Shown here piece after piece: positions 38,028 through 49,100 of a stretch of 49,245 bases of DNA; the stretch's first letter is position 1, and the number at the start of each line of letters is the position of its first letter. Below the pieces are notes generated by a model, which was not told where the DNA came from, searched no databases, and saw only the letters and a list, made by a program, of their open reading frames with translations. This stretch comes from CALLVY01 sp937899855 (lineage in GTDB: Bacteria; Bacteroidota; Bacteroidia; Chitinophagales; Saprospiraceae): positions 1-49,245 of the forward strand of contig JBCBQC010000045.1 of the NCBI GenBank assembly GCA_039820405.1. Reading direction: 5' to 3'. A program made the translations under genes and the position numbers.

Positions 38028-41000
38028 CGACCAAAGCATTTTTACAATCGCTCCAAGCCCGGCAGATCAGCTTGCGTTTGACCGATTCCGGCAAGCTGGC
38101 CATCAAGGCGGCGGACGGACAACTCTCCGACGAGCTGGTCCGGGAGCTGCGGGCGCGCAAGACCGAGATCATCGAGCTCTTGCAAAGCCTCGCGCAAAAC
38201 CTCGACGTAGGCATCCCCGCGGCACCCACCCGTGCGGATTACCCCCTGTCGGCGGCCCAACAACGGCTGTGGGTGCTGGATCAGATTTCGGAGCGGCTGA
38301 CGGCTTACAACATCCCCTACCTCGTCTACCTCCATGGCCCGCTCCACCGGGCGGCCCTGGAACGGGCCCTGCGAGCCCTGGTCGCGCGCCACGAAAGCCT
38401 CCGTACCCAATTCCGTCGGGTCGACGGCGAGGCCCGGCAGGTGATTGGCGACGGGACGGCCTTCTCGGTCGATTATCAGGATTGGGAAGCGCGGGAATGG
38501 GGTGCCTCGCTGGAAACGGCCATTGCCCAGTCCGTTGTCGATCACGTCTTTGATCTGGAACGAGGGCCCCTGCTGTACGTCCGTTTGGTGCGGCGTCACG
38601 CGACACAGCACGTCCTGGGCTTGGTGCTGCACCACATCGTAGCCGATGCTTGGTCGGTTGGGGTATTGCTGCGGGAATTGGGAATGCTTTACGCTGCCTA
38701 CTGTACCGATGCGGCCATCCAATTGGATCCCCTACCGATTCAGTACCGCGACTTTGCCGTCTGGCAAGAGCAATGGCGTCAGTCGGAACGGCTCAACGAA
38801 GCGGCGGCCTACTGGCAAGCACAGCTTTCGGGCACCTTGCCCCAGCTCTCCCTGCCCACCGATCACCAACGTCCCGAGCGCAAGCAATTTGCGGGGGAGC
38901 GGCTGGTCCATCACCTGGCCGGGGATACGCATCAGCGCTTGGTGAGCCTGGCCCAAGGGGAAGGCGCCACCGACTTTCACCTGCTGCTCGCCAGCGTTCA
39001 GGCCTTTCTCCACCGCTACACCCGCGATCGCGACCTCATCGTCGGGACGACCAGCGCGGGGCGTAACCGTGGTGAGTTACAGGGGCAAATTGGTTTTTAC
39101 GTCAACGTCCTTCCGGTTCGCCAAATTTTCTCCCCCGGGATAACCTTCCAACAATTACTACGGGAGGTCAGTGAGAATTACCGACAAGCCATTGCCCACG
39201 AGGATTATCCCTTTGGTCAATTGTTGGAAACCCTAGCCATCGAAACGCCCCCCAATCGCAATCCCCTGTTTGATGTACTGGTGGAGATGCTGGGACGGGA
39301 GCTGGACGAAGGCCAGCACGCCGGCTTGCACGAGCTGGAAATTGCGCCCCTGGACTACGAAGCAACGGTGAGCAAATTTGACCTGGCCTTCCGCTTTCTG
39401 GAAGATGCCGAAGGCCTCCACATCGTTCTCGAATACGACCGTTCGCTCTACGCCCCCTGGCGCATGCGGGCACTCTTGGACAATTATATTTTCTACCTCC
39501 AGCAAGTACTCCACCAAGCCCAAGCGCCACTGGCCGAATTGCCAGTACTCACCGCCGTGGAGGCCGATCGGGTCCTGCATCAGTTCCAAACGCCACTGGA
39601 AGGCCCCGCCCCCAAAAACGTGACGGCCGCTTGGGAGGCCGCCGCCCAGCGTTTTGCCGACCGGACCGCGGTGGTCTACGGAGCGGAACGCTGGACCTAC
39701 CAACAGCTCAAAGCCACTGCGGACCAAATAGCCAGTCACCTCGTGGAAGAACAAGGCGTTCAAATGGGGGAACCCGTCGCCGTATGGGCCGACCGCCAGC
39801 CCCGTACCTTAGCCGCCATCCTGGCCTTGCTGCAAATTGGGGCGACCTTCGTTCCCCTCGATCCCCAAAGTCCGGCGGGAAAGCTCAACGACTTGCTGAC
39901 GGACTCGGGAGCCCGACTGCTGCTGCTCGATACCATGCAATTGTTCCAACTCCCACCCGATCTGCCGGCGGTACCCGTGGCCTTAGATATCCTCCCCGAC
40001 GGGCCCGTCACCTGGGAGCGCCGTAGCGTCGATTCGGAGTCGATGGCTTACCTGCTGTACACCTCCGGCTCGACCGGACAGGCCAAGGGCGTCGCCATCA
40101 GCCAGGCCAACCTGGCCTACTACCTCGACTGGGCCAATCGCTACTACTTCAACGAGGCCTCGCAGCCGGACTTTGCCCTCTTTACCTCCCTGGCCTTTGA
40201 CCTGAGTATGACCGGATTGTTGGGGACCCTCTTGCGGGGGGCTAGCCTCCACCTCTATAACCAAGACCAACGGACGGAGCAGGTGCTGCGCGCTATTTTT
40301 AGCGCCGATTCTCCGGTGGGAGCCACCAAGCTAACGCCCTCTCACCTCACCCTACTGAGCCACCTGCCCTTGGAGGAACTGCACCTGCAGTGCCTCATCG
40401 TCGGGGGGGAGGCCCTGCACCAAAAAACGTTGACGGATCTTTTGGAACGTGTGCCGGGCCTGGTGGTCCACAACGAATACGGTCCCACCGAAGCGACCGT
40501 GGGTTGTACCGTGGCGACTTACCGGACGCCTCCCGCTGCGATTACGATCGGTAAGGCCATTCCCGGGGCCCAGGTTTTTATTCTGGACGAATACGGCCAG
40601 CCTTGCCCGCTGGGCATTCCCGGCGAATTGTACTTGGGCGGGCCCGGCCTGGCCCGGGGCTATCACCAGCGTGCCGAGCTGACGGCCGAGCGTTTTGTGA
40701 CCCAAGCCAAGCTGAGTCCAGCGCCGCTGTACCGAAGTGGAGACCGGGCTTATTTTCTGCCGGATGGCCAGATCGTATTGTTGGGGCGGATGGACGAACA
40801 AGTCAAGGTACGCGGACACCGAGTGGAGTTGGGCGAAATTGAGGCGGCGCTTTTGCGGGTGGCAGCGGTCGAAGGAGCGGTCGTGCTGGCGAAGCCGGAC
40901 CCAGATGGATCGACCAGCTTGGCGGCCTATCTTCAGGGCAAGGACTTGCCCGATCTGGACCGCTTGCACGAAGGCTTGGAAAAAGACCTGGCGCCCTATA

Positions 41001-41395
41001 TGATTCCCGCTGCTTTTTACCAACTGCCCGCCATCCCGCTGACGGCCAATGGCAAAGTGGACCGCAAAGCCCTGGTGCATTCGCCACAGCTGCGTCCCTT
41101 GCGGGCGGGGGAATACGTGGCGGCGGGAGATGAGCTGGAAGCCTGGCTGTTGGACATTTTTCAAAAACACACCTCCGTAGCCCGTCTGGGCATTCGACAA
41201 AATTTATTTACCGCTGGGCTCGACTCGCTTAAGATCGTACAGGCCCAGACCGAGCTGGAGAAACGTTATCCCCAGATGATTGAAATCCACGAGATCTTTA
41301 GCAATCCCACCGTGGAAAAACTGGCTCGTTTGATCCGCGAGCGCAGCGGCGAAGCTCCCCTCGTAAGTACCGCTGCCGAGATCATTGATTTCTAA
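38024..41395 (+). CDS. One-module NRPS with TubC-type docking domain (module 10, Asn)
   Basis: This 1,123-residue protein has the order docking-C-A-T. Residues 1-55 (KAFLQSLQARQISLRLTDSG, then LVRELRARKTEIIELLQS) match the TubC-type N-terminal docking fold, which binds the C-terminus of the upstream synthetase. The C domain has HHIVADAW (His203). The A domain reads D-L-T-K-I-G-E-V-G-K, hence Asn; A3 is YTSGSTGQAKG and A7 YRSGD, both slightly unusual. The carrier has Ser1068 in AGLDSLKIVQ. The start codon overlaps the stop of the giant gene (ATGA). The chain must therefore pass from module 9 of the giant protein to this one. No release domain is present; the tail STAAEIIDF may dock to a later protein. 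Confidence 0.93.
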   Translation: MTTKAFLQSLQARQISLRLTDSGKLAIKAADGQLSDELVRELRARKTEIIELLQSLAQNLDVGIPAAPTRADYPLSAAQQRLWVLDQISERLTAYNIPYLVYLHGPLHRAALERALRALVARHESLRTQFRRVDGEARQVIGDGTAFSVDYQDWEAREWGASLETAIAQSVVDHVFDLERGPLLYVRLVRRHATQHVLGLVLHHIVADAWSVGVLLRELGMLYAAYCTDAAIQLDPLPIQYRDFAVWQEQWRQSERLNEAAAYWQAQLSGTLPQLSLPTDHQRPERKQFAGERLVHHLAGDTHQRLVSLAQGEGATDFHLLLASVQAFLHRYTRDRDLIVGTTSAGRNRGELQGQIGFYVNVLPVRQIFSPGITFQQLLREVSENYRQAIAHEDYPFGQLLETLAIETPPNRNPLFDVLVEMLGRELDEGQHAGLHELEIAPLDYEATVSKFDLAFRFLEDAEGLHIVLEYDRSLYAPWRMRALLDNYIFYLQQVLHQAQAPLAELPVLTAVEADRVLHQFQTPLEGPAPKNVTAAWEAAAQRFADRTAVVYGAERWTYQQLKATADQIASHLVEEQGVQMGEPVAVWADRQPRTLAAILALLQIGATFVPLDPQSPAGKLNDLLTDSGARLLLLDTMQLFQLPPDLPAVPVALDILPDGPVTWERRSVDSESMAYLLYTSGSTGQAKGVAISQANLAYYLDWANRYYFNEASQPDFALFTSLAFDLSMTGLLGTLLRGASLHLYNQDQRTEQVLRAIFSADSPVGATKLTPSHLTLLSHLPLEELHLQCLIVGGEALHQKTLTDLLERVPGLVVHNEYGPTEATVGCTVATYRTPPAAITIGKAIPGAQVFILDEYGQPCPLGIPGELYLGGPGLARGYHQRAELTAERFVTQAKLSPAPLYRSGDRAYFLPDGQIVLLGRMDEQVKVRGHRVELGEIEAALLRVAAVEGAVVLAKPDPDGSTSLAAYLQGKDLPDLDRLHEGLEKDLAPYMIPAAFYQLPAIPLTANGKVDRKALVHSPQLRPLRAGEYVAAGDELEAWLLDIFQKHTSVARLGIRQNLFTAGLDSLKIVQAQTELEKRYPQMIEIHEIFSNPTVEKLARLIRERSGEAPLVSTAAEIIDF

Positions 41396-41422
41396 GTGCC
41401 TTTCTAAAAACCATTGAACAGT

Positions 41423-43159
41423 ATGCGAATTTGTGGACTCAAATTGACGCACGACGGCGCCGTGGCGCTGATCGAAGACCAGCGTTTGGTCTTTAGCGTC
41501 GAGATGGAAAAAATTGCGAACAATCCCCGCTACGCCAGTATCGAGGATACCGAACAGATCGTCGAGATTTTGGCCCTCTACGGGTACCGCCCCGAAGACA
41601 TCGATTGTTTTGTCATCGACGGCTGGGGAGGCTTTGACCAGGATGCCGTGGCGATCCAGCCGCGCTTGCGCATCGGACCGGATACCAACCAGCTGATGGT
41701 TGACCACCGGGGGGAAGCACTCGAACTGGACATTGCCCAATACCGCGAGAAGAACGTACGGGCGGACGTCTTGGAAGAGCGCCAGTTTAGTGGCCTCCGC
41801 ATTGCGGACCGCAATTACGACTACTCCAGTTTTCTACACGTCACGGGCCACCTGTTTAGTGCCTACGCTTGCAGTCCCTTTGCTACGGCGGGCGAAAGCA
41901 GCTACATCCTGGTGTGGGACGGGGGCATGTATCCCCGCCTGTACTATTTCGATGCGCAGCAGCAGCGGATGGAAAACCTGGGACCGATCTTCCTGTTTAT
42001 TGGCAACATCTACAGCATCTTTTCCCAGCACTTTGGTCCCTTTAAGGTGAAGGGACGCTTCGCCAAGGACAGCTTGTCCGTAGCGGGTAAGGTGATGGCC
42101 TACATCGCCAAGGGCCAGGCCCGCGAAGAATTGTATTCCCTGTTTGAAGAAATCTATCAAGCCCACTACAGCGCCCCGATGGGTTTTGCCAACGTATTTG
42201 TCAATGCCTTTAAAGAAAGGGTAGGGGAGCAGTACTCCGACGAAGACATCCTGTGCAGCTTTCACCACTACCTCGAACAGCTCCTCCTGCGCAAGTTGCG
42301 CAAAAAGATCGAACGCTACCCCCGACAGCATCGCAACCTCTGTCTGGCCGGCGGCTGTGCCCTCAACATCAAGTGGAACCGCAGCATCCGCAATACGGGC
42401 TTTTTCGATGCGGTATTCGTTCCGCCCTTCCCCAACGACTCGGGCAGCGCCATCGGTGCCGCCGCCGCCGCCATGCTCCACCGGACCGGATCGGCCCACC
42501 TCGACTGGTCGGTGTACGCGGGCCCCGCCATCATCGCCAACCAGCCGGCTAACCACTGGGACGCTGTGGCTTGTACCGTTCCCGAGCTGGCCCAATTGCT
42601 CCACGAAAGCCAGGAACCCGTCGTCTTTCTCCACGGCCGGGCCGAGATCGGCCCCCGCGCCCTGGGCAATCGCAGCATCCTAGCTTCTCCGGCCTCCCCC
42701 CGGATGAAAGCCATCCTCAACTACGTCAAAAAACGCGAGCCCTACCGCCCCGTTTCGCCCATCTGTCTGGAGCGCTGCGCCCCGGAGATTTTCCAGCCCG
42801 GCAGCCCCGATCCCTACATGCTTTTCGATCACTTCGTCCGCCCCGGTTGGGAAAGCAAAATTCCCGCGATCTGCCACCTCGACGGCACCGCCCGACTCCA
42901 AACCATCACGGCCGATCGCAATCCCCTGGTGGCCGAACTGCTCGAAGCTTTTTACCAGCTCAGTGGCCTGCCCATGCTCTGCAACACCAGCGCCAACCTG
43001 CCCCAAAAGGGCTTTTTCCCCGACGTCCACTCGGCTACGCGCTGGGATCGGGTCAACTACGTCTGGTGCGATCAAACCCTCTACCGCCGCCGCGAAAAAA
43101 TTCCGCTGCACGAATTGGTCAGCCAGCCCGAAGCCCTGGCCGATTCCGTCGAAATATAA
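41423..43159 (+). CDS. NodU/CmcH-type carbamoyltransferase (copy 2)
   Basis: This 578-residue paralogue of the enzyme at 1349-3100 is similar along its whole length. Conserved motifs are LTHDGAVAL, the HVTGH metal pair (His139, His143), VWDGG (Asp166), PFPNDSGSAIGAA (Asp339) and EIGPRALGNRSILA, so it should be active. I start at ATG 41423; a TTG at 41414 would add only three residues. It lies 27 bases after module 10 and 22 bases before the PKS-NRPS gene, between two assembly-line genes, which ties it to the pathway. Two diverged copies suggest two carbamoylation sites or two different acceptors. The acceptor cannot be read from sequence. Confidence 0.92.
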   Translation: MRICGLKLTHDGAVALIEDQRLVFSVEMEKIANNPRYASIEDTEQIVEILALYGYRPEDIDCFVIDGWGGFDQDAVAIQPRLRIGPDTNQLMVDHRGEALELDIAQYREKNVRADVLEERQFSGLRIADRNYDYSSFLHVTGHLFSAYACSPFATAGESSYILVWDGGMYPRLYYFDAQQQRMENLGPIFLFIGNIYSIFSQHFGPFKVKGRFAKDSLSVAGKVMAYIAKGQAREELYSLFEEIYQAHYSAPMGFANVFVNAFKERVGEQYSDEDILCSFHHYLEQLLLRKLRKKIERYPRQHRNLCLAGGCALNIKWNRSIRNTGFFDAVFVPPFPNDSGSAIGAAAAAMLHRTGSAHLDWSVYAGPAIIANQPANHWDAVACTVPELAQLLHESQEPVVFLHGRAEIGPRALGNRSILASPASPRMKAILNYVKKREPYRPVSPICLERCAPEIFQPGSPDPYMLFDHFVRPGWESKIPAICHLDGTARLQTITADRNPLVAELLEAFYQLSGLPMLCNTSANLPQKGFFPDVHSATRWDRVNYVWCDQTLYRRREKIPLHELVSQPEALADSVEI

Positions 43160-43181
43160 TCCTCTACCCCCGTCACAAACA

Positions 43182-46100
43182 ATGAAAATGGATCGCAACC
43201 GCCCCATCGCCATCATCGGTATGGCCGGAAGATTTCCCGATGCGCCCAATATCGCTAGCCTCCACCAAAACCTCCTGGCGGCCAAGTGTAGCATCCGCGA
43301 AATTTCGGCCGACCGCATCCAACAAACGACCTTATCCGCCGAGCAGGACTACTACCGCGCGGGCTTTGTCGAAGGCATCGACCGTTTTGACCACGAGCTG
43401 TTTCACCTCTCGCTCGGGGAGGCCCAGTGTATGGACCCCCACCAACGGCAACTTTTGGAAGTGGTGTACGAACTGATGGAAAACGCGGGCTACAGCCCAC
43501 AGCAAATGGCGGAGAGCGATACGTCCGTTTTTGTAGCCGATAAAAACCTGTACTACTACCGCCACGCCGAAGAATACAATACCCTGCTCGTCAATGGCAA
43601 CAGCTCCGAATGCTTGGCGGCCTACCTCAGTCGCCAGTTTAACCTCCAGGGATCGACGGCGGTGATCGATACTTCCTGTTCTTCCTCCCTGGTGGCCCTC
43701 CACCACGCCTGTAACGAACTGCTGCTGGGCGATGCCGAGCGGGCCATCGTCTGCGGGGCAAGCTACGACCTGTTCCCCTTTCGGGAAGGGGACATCGACT
43801 TGAAGGTAGAATCGCCCGACGGTCGGTCGATTCCCTTTTCGGATCGCTCGAATGGGATGGTCTACGGAGAGGCCGCGGTCGCCGTACTGCTCAAACCCCT
43901 GGAGCAAGCCCTGGCCGACGGGGATCACATCCAGGCGACCATTTTGAGTACGGCGGTCAACAACAATGCTTTTCGTTCGGCGAGCCTAAACGCCCCGGAT
44001 AGCGTGGCCCAGGCGCAGGTGTTGCAAAAGGCCTGGCGCAAGGCGGGCATCGAACCGAGCGATCTGGCCTTTGTGGAGGCCCACGGTTCGGGAACCCGAC
44101 TGGGCGACAACATCGAAGTGGGGGGCTTGAACCTGGCCTTTGCCGCCACGGCACCCGAACGTTCGGCCTGTCCGATTTCGACGATCAAGGCCAATATTGG
44201 GCACACGCGTTGTGTGGCCGGTCTGGCGGGCTTGGTCAAAGTGGCCCTCGCCCTCAAACACGAAGTCATTTATCCGGCCCATTACACTGGGGTATCCAGT
44301 CCCCTGATCGACTTTGATCGCGCGGCGGTCTACGTCAATCAGGAGGCCATCGACTGGCCCGGAGGAGGCGAACGCCCCCGGGTGGCGGGGCTCAGTTCCT
44401 TTGGCTTTAGTGGGACCAATTGTCACGTCGTACTGGCGGAGGCGCCCCTGCCTACTGCTCACGCGAATGTGCCCAACTCGGCCGCGCGCTACTGCATTCC
44501 GCTGACGGCGCACCACGCAGCGGGGCTATTGGCCAACGCCCAGGCTTTACTCGACTACCTGCCCCAATTGACCGAGGCCGATTTGCCCTCGCTGAGTAAG
44601 GTGCTGGGGAGCGGTAGAGACCAACACGCTTACCGTCGGACCTTGCTGGTGAGTGAGCTGGAAGACCTGCGCCGTCAATTGAGCCGACTGGTTCGGGAAT
44701 TGACCGAGCAAGCTCCCGTTCCCACCCCCGATACGCAGGTGATCGGCGTCTTTTCGGATGATGCCTCGCTGGTGCTGGGGGATTTGGAAAAATGGGGCCA
44801 GCGCTTCCCCGTCTTTCAAAGCTGCTTCGCCCGCGGGGAGGCCCTACGCCGCGAATTGGGTCAGTCCCCCACGGCGGCTTATTGCAATCTGATGTTCCAG
44901 TGGGGGCTGGCCGAACAGCTTCGTGCCTTCGGCCTGGCTCCTCAAAAACTTCTGGGCCTGGGCCTGGGCAAACAAACCGCCCAATTGCTGCGCCAGGAAC
45001 GGTCCCTGATCGAATGTCTCCAAGTGGCTTTTACCTACGAGCCGGAGGCGATTACGGCACTCGAACAGCGCGCCCGGCGCTTGCTGGAGCGCGAAAGTAG
45101 CGTCGGTGCGACCTTGTTTTTGAGTATGAACCCCCGCAACCCCATCGTCGATCAACTGGCGCAATTGACCACTGGGGAGGAGCGGCTGACCTGTTTCAAC
45201 TGGTCCTCTGCTGCCCCCGCTGCCTTTGGCGAATTGCTCGCCGCCCTCCACCGGACGGGACAAACCCTCGATTGGTCGGCCGCCTTCGACTACCTGCCGG
45301 CGCGGCGGATGGAGCTGCCCACCAGTAGTTTTGCCCCCACCCGCTGTTGGATTCGCGAAACGCCCAGCGACTTTAGCGAAACGGAATCCAGCTCCGATAC
45401 GGAAGCCCTGGAAGCCGACTGGACGGCCCTGCAAATCGGTCTGGCTACCATCTGGAAAAGGGTACTTGAGCTCGAAACGCTCCAGCTGCAGGACGACTTC
45501 TTCGAACTCGGTGGGGATTCGCTCCAAGCGACCAAGGTCATCCAAAGCCTCAACCACGACTACGGCCTCCAACTGGACTTTGAAGATATTTTTGACTTTC
45601 CCACTTTGGAAGGCTTGGCTCAGTACATCCACGAAAATCTCAGCAACGTCCAGCGTTTGATGATTGCTTGGAAGGAAGTACTCAAGGTGGATCAAATTGG
45701 TCTGGATGAAGATTTCTTTAGCATCGGTGGCCACTCCCTACTCGCCAATCAAATTCTCAATCGGATCGATTACTACTTTGGCTTGCGGCTCGACTTTGAA
45801 GATTTTTTCAAATACCCGACCATTCGGGGAATGGCGGATTACTTGGACCACCGCCAAAAGGTGAGCCGGACCATTCCGGTACTGCCCCCCAGCGAACACT
45901 ACGCCCTGTCTCCCAATCAAAAACGGCTCTGGGCCGTTTGCCAGTCCGAGGAAAGCGCCGCCGCTTACAACGAACTCAACTGCTATTTGCTGGAAGGTGA
46001 GGTCCGTCCCGATTTGTTGGAGAGGGCCCTCGCCGCCGTCATCGAACGGCACGAAAGTTTGCGTACCGTTTTCGTCGAGCACGAAGGGGAGACGCGTCAA

Positions 46101-49100
46101 AAGATCCTTCCTCCCCGCGAGCTAAACTTCCAAATCGACTACCGCGACCTGAGTCAAACCCCCGAGGCCCGTTCCGTGGCGGATGCCGAATTGGTGCGCT
46201 TCCGCCAGTTGCCCTTTAATTTTCAAGATGGGCCCCTGTGTAAGGCCCTCCTCTGTCGACTGGAAAAGGGACGCTACCTGCTGGGACTCAACATCCATCA
46301 CATCGTTTTTGACGACTGGTCCTTCGAAATCATGTCCCACGAGATGGCCATCCACTACCGGGCCCTGCTCAAAGGACAGGGCAGCCCCCTCCGTCCACTG
46401 GAGTTCCAGTACAAGGAGATGGCGGCCTGGATGAATACCGAGTTGAGTGGGGAACGCCTGCTGGCGCAGGAAAAATTTTGGTTAGACAAATTGGCCGCGC
46501 CCCTGCCCGTCTTGGAATTGCCCACTGATTTCCCACGCCCCGTGCTAAAAACCTTTAAGGGAGCCAAGGAGCGGTATACCATCGGGGCGGAACTAATCGA
46601 CGCGATTCGTCGGGTCAGCCAGCGCGAAGGCGTCAGTGTATTTATGACCCTTACCACCGCCCTGCTGGTTCAACTGCACCGCTACAGCGGCCAGAAGGAG
46701 CTGATCTTGGGCTTGCCCGTAGCGGGTCGCGGATTACTGGAACTCGAAAACCAAGTGGGTTTTTACACCAATACCGTCAGCCTACTCACCCGTTGGGAGG
46801 AGGACCTGCGCTTGAGCGATTTCCTACAACTGGTCAAAGAAAACATGTTGGACGTGTACCGTCACCAACTTTACCCACTGGATGCCCTGGTGGAACAACT
46901 CGACCGACGGGTCGATCAGAGTCGGGGGGCATTGTTCGATTTGCTGGTGGTCTACAAAAAAGTGACGGAAGGCGGGGAGCCTTTGGACTTGCCCTTCTCC
47001 ATTCAAATTGAAGAGGCCAAGCAGCTGCACAGTGGTTTTGACTTGGAGTTCAGCTGGATTGAACTACCCGACGGCTTGGAAGTAAGCATCATTTACAATC
47101 CCGACTTGTACCGCCAGACGACGATTGATCGCTATTTTACCCATTTCCGCAATCTCCTTCAGCACTTCACGACTGACTTAGAGGTACGTTTGAATACGCT
47201 CGATTATCTGGGGGCAGCGGAACGCGCGCAGTTGCGAGCCCCGGCGCCCTCCCAGTCCCCCTCCCCAACGGATCGGGCTTTCCACGGACTGATGGAACGG
47301 GCGGCGCAGAGCCCGCAAGCCTTGGCCATCGCCTATGGTCGGCAGCGCTACACCTACGCCGAACTCTGGGAAAACGTCCAGTTGCGAATGGCCGAACTCC
47401 ACGCACGGGAGGCGAGTCCCCAGCAAAAACTAGCGCTGTACTTCACCGATCGCTACGAGGCCATCAGCACCCTTTGGGCGGCCCTCTACCTGGGGCACGA
47501 TTGCCTGTTGCTGCCCAACGACTGGCCCAGCCCCTACGTCCAAGCCTTCCTTCAAGAATTGAACCCCACGGCCCTCCTCAGCGACACGGCCGCTCCGGTA
47601 GCGGACGCCAGTACCCTAGCCTATTCCCACTACCGCATCGGCAGCCAGTCTGCGGACGAAGCGACGCTCCCAACTCCGGCTTCCACGCCCGGTAGACTCC
47701 TGCTTTGGGAAAGCGAGACCGCGGAAGGTCCCCAAGTTCACCCCTTGTCCGGGACCCGCTTGCTCGCCCAACTCGATTGGCTGGAAGAACACCTGGTTTT
47801 TGATGCCCATACGGTGCTGCTACAAACGACTAGCCCAAGCAGCCCCCTCGGTCTGCTCGAAATCTTGGCGACCCTCCGTCGGGGTGGGACCCTGGTACTC
47901 AGCGATCAGGACCAGCCCGCGGAATTGCTCGAATTGATCAATACGCGGGGAGTGACCCACTGGTGCTTTGACCCCCAAGAACTGGAAGCGATTCTGACCC
48001 TGGGCGAAACGCCTTCCGAATCCCTCTGGAGTCTGCGTCAGGCTTATACTTATCTGGTGGAGGGAGCTGAGGAAACCCGTAAAAAACTGGCCCGTACGGC
48101 GAGCCCGCAACAGTGGCAATGCTATGGTCATCCCGCGCTGGCCCCACTGGTGGCGGCCGGACCGTGGACGCCCGAATCGGAATCGCTGTTTTGTGCGCCC
48201 GTCCTGCCCGGATTGGCAGTGGAACTGCGCGATGCGGCGGGGCAATTGCTTCCGCTAGGTACTTGGGGCGATTTGTACCAAGCTACGGCACCCGCTCGGA
48301 CGCGGGGTGATCGTTTGCGGTGGACGGAAGTGGGGCAACTGGAGTGGTGGGGGAGTCAAGTTGCTTGGTCCCTCCGGGGCGGACAGCGCTTGGCGGAGGA
48401 AGCCTGGGCCACGCGACTACTGGGGGAGCGAAAAGATATTTTACTCGCCCTGCGAACGATCGCGGGGGAGATGCGCGCCTACCTTGCTCCGCCCGTGGTG
48501 GGGCAAGCCCTCCCCGAGCGACTAGTAGAGGAATGGCAAAGGGAGTGGCGGGCGCGCTACCCGAAAGCCTGGCTACCCGACTGCATTCACCAACTCGATC
48601 ACTTGCCCCAAACGGAAACGGGGCGGGTCGACTGGACGGCGATCGATCGTTGGGAGCGGGAGCGGGAACTGGCGGCCAACTACACCGAGCCGCGGGGCGA
48701 ATTGGAAGTAAAAATCCACCAAATTTGGTCGACCGTACTACACGTTGACCGCATTGGCGTTCACGATAACTTTTTTGAAATCGGAGGCAATTCGCTCCTT
48801 TCGCTGCGGATCACCTCCATGATTTACCGCGACCTGGCCCTCAAACTTTCCATGACCGATGTTTTTGAACATCCTACCATTCGCCAGTTGGCCCAACGGG
48901 TAGGCGACCGCCGGGTGGAGCCCGTAGCGGCGATCCCCGTGGCGCCATCCGCGGATCAGTACGTCCTGTCGCGGGCCCAGCGCAGGATGTGGATTCTGTC
49001 GCATCTGGGCGAGGGAACGGCGACTTATAACATGTACAAGACCTGTCGGGTACGAGGGCCAGTGGACCGCCAGCGATTGGAAGAAGCTTTCCGGGCACTG

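Noticed and set aside
41414..41422. TTG start for the second carbamoyltransferase
   Set aside because: It adds only three residues; the ATG at 41423 aligns with the start of the first copy.
47268..48660. Frameshift or assembly error as the cause of the decayed A and AT domains
   Set aside because: The reading frame stayed open in spot checks, and recognisable A/AT flanks, carriers and linkers are in the same frame on both sides.
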